From positions 1-13,330 of the forward strand of contig CAZMUZ010000103.1 in assembly GCA_964569315.1 (NCBI GenBank): a stretch of 13,330 nucleotides of DNA, read 5' to 3'. The translations under genes and the position numbers were made by a program. The notes beneath the pieces were generated by a model that was not told the DNA's origin, did not search any database, and saw only the letters and a program-made list of their open reading frames with translations. Shown piece after piece: positions 9,597 through 13,330 of the stretch (the first letter of the stretch is position 1; every line of letters starts with the position of its first letter). The DNA comes from CADEFF01 sp964569315 (GTDB lineage Bacteria > Pseudomonadota > Alphaproteobacteria > Dongiales > Dongiaceae).

Positions 9597-10121
9597 CTAA
9601 CGCGCGATCGTGCCGGTTCGCTTGATCTTCTTCTGCAATTGAAGAATGCCGTAGACCAATGCTTCGGCGGTCGGCGGACAGCCCGGAACATAGACGTCCA
9701 CCGGCACGATGCGGTCGCAGCCGCGCACCACGGCGTAGGAATAATGGTAATAGCCGCCGCCATTGGCGCAGGAGCCCATGGAGATGACCCAGCGCGGCTC
9801 CGCCATCTGGTCGTAGACCTTGCGGAGCGCGGGGGCCATCTTGTTGGTGAGCGTGCCGGCGACGATCATCACGTCGGACTGTCGCGGGCTGCCCCGCGGG
9901 ACGACGCCGAACCGGTCGAGGTCGTAGCGCGCCATATAGGCATGCATCATCTCGACGGCGCAGCAGGCGAGCCCGAAGGTCATCGGCCAGAGCGACCCGG
10001 TCCGCGCCCAGTTCACCAGCTTGTCGAGGTGGGTGACGATGAAGCCCTTGTCGGCCAGTTCCTGGCCGACGGCGGCCGCCACTTCGTCGCGGCTCGGCTG
10101 GATCGGTTGGCTCAATCCCAT
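9597..10121 (-). CDS. nuoB: NADH-quinone oxidoreductase subunit B (NuoB), N2 cluster
   Basis: Connecting-arm subunit (PSST, 20-kDa family) holding the terminal [4Fe-4S] cluster N2, which reduces quinone. From ATG 10121 it is 174 residues. N2 ligands are the tandem Cys53-Cys54 (GLACCAVEMMHA), Cys118 (SMGSCANGGG) and Cys148 (VPGCPPTAEAL). The frame also offers an ATG at 10142 (seven extra residues, MAEGSVG), but the inner start has GGAAGGGAG exactly 7 nt upstream and gives the MGL start I recall for alphaproteobacterial NuoB, whereas the outer ATG has no ribosome site. With the chosen start the gene overlaps the nuoA stop by 10 nt, indicating coupling. Confidence 0.95.
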   Translation of the reverse strand: MGLSQPIQPSRDEVAAAVGQELADKGFIVTHLDKLVNWARTGSLWPMTFGLACCAVEMMHAYMARYDLDRFGVVPRGSPRQSDVMIVAGTLTNKMAPALRKVYDQMAEPRWVISMGSCANGGGYYHYSYAVVRGCDRIVPVDVYVPGCPPTAEALVYGILQLQKKIKRTGTIAR

Positions 10122-10477
10122 TCCAACGCTCCCTTCCGCCATTCATAGGCGAACCCGACGGTCAAGACGAAGAGGAACAGCGTCATCGACCAGAAGCCGA
10201 ACATCCCGGTGTCGCCGAGCGTGATCGCCCAGGGGAAGAGGAACGCGACTTCGAGGTCGAAGATGATGAAGAGCAGCGCTACGAGGTAGAACCGAACGTC
10301 GAAGCGACGCCGGGCGTCGTCGAACGCGTCGAATCCGCACTCGTAGGGCGAAAGCTTTTCCGGATCGGGGTTCTGGCGGGCGACGATGAAGGACGCGCCG
10401 ATGGCCGCCCCGGCGACCGCGACCGCGATGCCGAGAAAGATCAGGATAGGCAGATATTCGGCGAGCATGGACTGCAT
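10112..10477 (-). CDS. nuoA: NADH-quinone oxidoreductase subunit A (NuoA)
   Basis: First gene of the operon: small membrane subunit of complex I (ND3 homologue). 121 residues with three transmembrane helices (about 5-30, 63-85 and 90-111). The conserved loop between helices 1 and 2 is present as LSPYECGFDAFDDARRRFDV; its Cys is the one equivalent to the switch-loop Cys39 of mitochondrial ND3. The next segment, RFYLVALLFIIFDLEVAFLF, is diagnostic, with Asp and Glu inside the membrane. The start is ATG 10477 (MQSMLAEYLPILIF) or ATG 10468 three codons on; neither has a strong ribosome site, and the first keeps the usual length. It overlaps nuoB by 10 nt. Confidence 0.95.
   Translation of the reverse strand: MQSMLAEYLPILIFLGIAVAVAGAAIGASFIVARQNPDPEKLSPYECGFDAFDDARRRFDVRFYLVALLFIIFDLEVAFLFPWAITLGDTGMFGFWSMTLFLFVLTVGFAYEWRKGALEWD
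10129..10137 (-). promoter_or_regulatory. Ribosome binding site deciding the nuoB start
   Basis: GGAAGGGAG on the minus strand, separated by 7 nt (CGTTGGA) from the ATG at 10121. It lies inside the last codons of nuoA and overlaps the first codons of the longer nuoB reading, which argues for the shorter NuoB. Confidence 0.65.
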
Positions 10478-10682
10478 TCGGCGCTCATCGTCTGACGTTT
10501 CGATTCCGTCGGAAGGCAGCGCAAAGAACGGCGCCAGGCTCGGGGCCCGCTTCGCCGCTCCTCCCGAAAAATCGCGGCCAATATATGTCGCTGGCCTAGG
10601 TGCGGAAAGGATAAATCGCCCTTCCGTCGAACGCGCTCGATCGTCGCAGCGGCGTCGAGATTGAAGATAGGGTCGAACTGCG
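10478..10682 (-). promoter_or_regulatory. nuo operon leader / presumed promoter region
   Basis: About 205 nt between the tRNA-Asp terminator and nuoA. If that terminator works, the nuo promoter should be here. The only good -10-like box I see is TATATT at 10580-10585 (minus strand), but its spaced -35 (TTTCCG) is poor, so the assignment is weak. An SD-like GGGAGGAG near 10560 is followed by no start codon. A short minus-strand open frame (10441-10692) crosses this interval but looks non-coding. Confidence 0.3.
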
Positions 10683-10704
10683 AAAAAGCCATCCCTGGAA
10701 AGGG

Positions 10705-10707
<3 letters not shown>
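10683..10707 (-). terminator. Intrinsic terminator of tRNA-Asp, sharing the CCA end
   Basis: Minus strand reads CCA-CCCT-TTCC-AGGG-A-TGG-C-TTTTT: a 7-bp stem with a TTCC loop and one bulged A, followed by five T. The first three bases of the stem are the encoded 3' CCA of the tRNA, so the tRNA end and the terminator hairpin overlap. The stem is short, but the T-run and position directly after the tRNA support it. Confidence 0.6.
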
Positions 10708-10781
<74 letters not shown>

Positions 10782-10787
10782 ATGAAG

Positions 10788-10806
10788 CGGCCCTTTCGCG
10801 GGGCCG
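10788..10806 (-). other. Hairpin in tRNA-Asp 5' leader
   Basis: Minus strand CGGCCC-CGCGAAA-GGGCCG, a perfect 6-bp stem with a 7-nt loop, 6 nt upstream of the tRNA. It lies at or just after the inferred transcription start, so only part may be in the RNA. Function unknown; possibly relevant to leader processing. Confidence 0.4.
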
Positions 10807-10809
10807 GTT

Positions 10810-10838
10810 CATGTAAAGCCCATGCCACCCCCTGTCAA
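10810..10838 (-). promoter_or_regulatory. Promoter for tRNA-Asp (TTGACA / TACATG)
   Basis: Perfect -35 box TTGACA at 10833-10838, 17-nt spacer, then TACATG at 10810-10815 (weaker -10). A strong -35 with a loose -10 is typical of alphaproteobacterial housekeeping promoters. The predicted start is near 10803, about 20 nt before the tRNA, which is a sensible tRNA leader. Confidence 0.65.
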
Positions 10839-10881
10839 GCGGGCCGGAGCGTCGCGGGCAGCGAGGTGCGAGGGGCGGAAG

Positions 10882-10957
10882 TGGTGGGCGATGACGGGCT
10901 CGAACCGCCGACCCTCTCGGTGTAAACGAGATGCTCTACCAACTGAGCTAATCGCCC
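10882..10957 (-). tRNA. tRNA-Val (anticodon TAC)
   Basis: A 76-nt cloverleaf with encoded CCA. Acceptor GGGCGAT/ATCGCCC is fully paired, D-stem GCTC/GAGC, anticodon stem TCTCG/CGAGA around loop TTTACAC with anticodon TAC, T-arm GGCGG-TTCGAGC-CCGTC, discriminator A. It reads GTA and, depending on wobble modification, other valine codons. No clear T-rich terminator follows, so it may be co-transcribed through tRNA-Asp. Confidence 0.97.
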
Positions 10958-10970
10958 GCGGGCGCCCGGG

Positions 10971-11005
10971 CCCTGCCGCATCCGGCAGGGGCGTCTCCGG
11001 GACGC
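10971..11005 (-). other. Two adjacent hairpins in the tRNA-Val leader
   Basis: A perfect 8-bp stem with 4-nt loop (10971-10990, CCCTGCCG/CGGCAGGG) directly abuts a 5-bp stem with 5-nt loop (10991-11005, GCGTC/GACGC). Neither is followed by a T-run on either strand, so they are not obvious terminators. They sit 13 nt before the tRNA-Val 5' end, inside its probable primary transcript. Confidence 0.45.
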
Positions 11006-11013
11006 GCCGGCTC

Positions 11014-11042
11014 ATCATAAATATCCCGGCCGCCGACCGCAG
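11014..11042 (-). promoter_or_regulatory. Weak candidate promoter for tRNA-Val
   Basis: TATGAT at 11014-11019 matches the -10 consensus at five of six positions, but the -35 position 17 nt upstream (11037-11042) is poor. It is proposed mainly because the hupB terminator lies immediately upstream, so the tRNA needs a start between 10958 and 11046. The predicted leader would be about 50 nt. Confidence 0.3.
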
Positions 11043-11046
11043 CCGT

Positions 11047-11087
11047 AAAACGCGACCGGCCGCCACGCTGATTAGCGGGCGGCCGGT
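11047..11087 (-). terminator. Intrinsic terminator of hupB
   Basis: Minus strand: ACCGGCCGCC, then CGCT-AATC-AGCG, a single bulged T, then GGCGGCCGGT: a 14-bp stem with a 4-nt loop, followed by CGCGTTTT. The stem is very GC-rich and the T4 run begins 3-4 nt after it. It lies 33 nt beyond the hupB stop, with a smaller 6-bp hairpin (11105-11119) in between. Confidence 0.75.
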
Positions 11088-11119
11088 ATCCGTGTGCCGG
11101 ATCTCGCGTCGGCGACGCG

Positions 11120-11392
11120 TTAGTTTACAGCGTCCTTGAGCGCTTTGCCGGCCTTGAACTTCGGCTGCTTGGAGGCCGGGATCTTGATCTTCTCACCCGT
11201 GCGCGGGTTGCGGCCTTCGGAAGCGGCGCGACGCGCGACGGTGAAGGTGCCGAATCCGACGAGGCGGACTTCGGTCATCTTCTTCAGCGATTTGGTAATC
11301 GCATCGAACACGGCGTCCACCGCCTTCGCGGCATCGCCTTTGGACAAACCCGTATCGTTGGCGACTTCGGCGATGAGATCGTTCTTGTTCAC
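11120..11392 (-). CDS. hupB: HU family DNA-binding protein
   Basis: Histone-like nucleoid protein: a dimer that binds and bends DNA with little sequence preference. 90 residues, the exact length of the HU family. The N-terminal dimerising helices are MNKNDLIAEVANDTGLSKGD through about 40; the core signature VRLVGFGTFTV (43-53) and the DNA-binding arm GRNPRTGEKIKIPASK (60-75), with the intercalating Pro, are intact. The start is GTG at 11392; it gives the standard MNKNDLI start and has AAGGGGGG 8 nt upstream. It lies directly downstream of lon, as in many proteobacteria, with a candidate promoter and its own terminator. The choice of HU over IHF rests on the N-terminus and overall pattern. Confidence 0.95.
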   Translation of the reverse strand: MNKNDLIAEVANDTGLSKGDAAKAVDAVFDAITKSLKKMTEVRLVGFGTFTVARRAASEGRNPRTGEKIKIPASKQPKFKAGKALKDAVN

Positions 11393-11400
11393 CGGAAAAA

Positions 11401-11408
11401 CCCCCCTT
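11401..11408 (-). promoter_or_regulatory. Strong ribosome binding site of hupB
   Basis: AAGGGGGG on the minus strand followed by an 8-nt spacer (TTTTTCCG) to the GTG at 11392. It supports the GTG start and a high translation rate, as expected for an abundant nucleoid protein. Confidence 0.75.
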
Positions 11409-11474
11409 CTGCGAATTGGGACGATCAGTTTCGTTGTGGTTGGAAGTAGAGAAGTGCGGCGCGAATACGACTCA

Positions 11475-11504
11475 AGTCTAGATCGCGCTTCGTGATCGCG
11501 TCAA
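11475..11504 (-). promoter_or_regulatory. Candidate hupB promoter (TTGACG / TAGACT)
   Basis: TTGACG at 11499-11504 (five of six to consensus), 18-nt spacer, TAGACT at 11475-11480 (four of six). It would give an untranslated leader of about 75 nt before hupB. Plausible by position and boxes, not proven. Confidence 0.4.
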
Positions 11505-11551
11505 TCGCGGAACCTCGGATATCCCCAGATTTCCGCGGTGTTCGGAGTTGT

Positions 11552-11580
11552 CTCGCGACTCGGAATTTCCGAGTCGCGAG
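11552..11580 (-). repeat. 29-nt perfect inverted repeat after lon
   Basis: Arms of 14 bp (11552-11565 and 11567-11580) around a single central T; as RNA, a 12-bp stem with a 5-nt loop. It lies 20 nt past the lon stop. No T-run follows on either strand, so it is not a classical intrinsic terminator. It may protect the lon mRNA 3' end, assist Rho-linked termination, or be a protein-binding dyad upstream of the hupB promoter. Confidence 0.6.
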
Positions 11581-11599
11581 TTCCCGATTCCGTCACCGG

Positions 11600-13330
<1,731 letters not shown>

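Noticed and set aside
10441..10692. Minus-strand 83-residue open frame between tRNA-Asp and nuoA
   Set aside because: Its ATG lies within the tRNA-Asp terminator hairpin, it has no ribosome site, overlaps nuoA out of frame and resembles nothing I know.
11105..11119. Small 6-bp hairpin right after the hupB stop as the terminator
   Set aside because: It has a 3-nt loop and no T-run; the larger hairpin with T4 at 11047-11087 is the better terminator.

Overview
This window is a chromosomal segment of a high-GC alphaproteobacterium. Every real gene lies on the minus strand, so transcription runs from position 13330 down to 1. The assignment rests on three things. The protein sequences look alphaproteobacterial. 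NuoG is 687 residues and of the mitochondrial 75-kDa type, with no visible N7 cluster motif. The order lon, hupB, tRNA-Val, tRNA-Asp, nuoA is one I recall from alphaproteobacteria. I cannot name a genus. No mobile element, CRISPR array, phage gene or unusual cassette is visible.

Right part (11600-13330): the last 576 codons of lon, the ATP-dependent protease, with its AAA+ module and Ser/Lys catalytic dyad intact. A 29-nt perfect inverted repeat lies in the lon-hupB gap. hupB (HU-type nucleoid protein, 90 aa) follows, with a GTG start behind a very strong ribosome binding site, and a GC-rich hairpin plus T4 terminator after it.

Middle part (10683-11046): two tRNA genes, tRNA-Val(TAC) and tRNA-Asp(GTC), both with encoded CCA. 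tRNA-Asp has its own promoter with a perfect TTGACA -35 box. Its intrinsic terminator uses the encoded CCA end as the base of its stem.

Left part (1-10477): nuoA, B, C, D, E, F, G, H, I, J, K and the first 433 codons of nuoL, a tightly packed operon for the proton-pumping NADH:quinone oxidoreductase (respiratory complex I). Five junctions overlap (A/B, C/D, D/E, G/H and nearly J/K) or are separated by a few bases, and the largest internal gap is 47 nt. NuoE, F and G form the NADH-oxidising arm (FMN, N1a, N3, N1b, N4, N5). NuoB, C, D and I form the connecting arm leading electrons to quinone (N6a, N6b, N2). NuoA, H, J, K and L are membrane subunits. All cluster-binding cysteines I looked for are present. 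nuoM and nuoN presumably lie beyond position 1.

The region is essentially ordinary housekeeping DNA. The observations worth a second look are small-scale: the tRNA-Asp terminator architecture, the lon-hupB palindrome, start-codon choices, and paired leader hairpins before tRNA-Val. No new biological system is evident.
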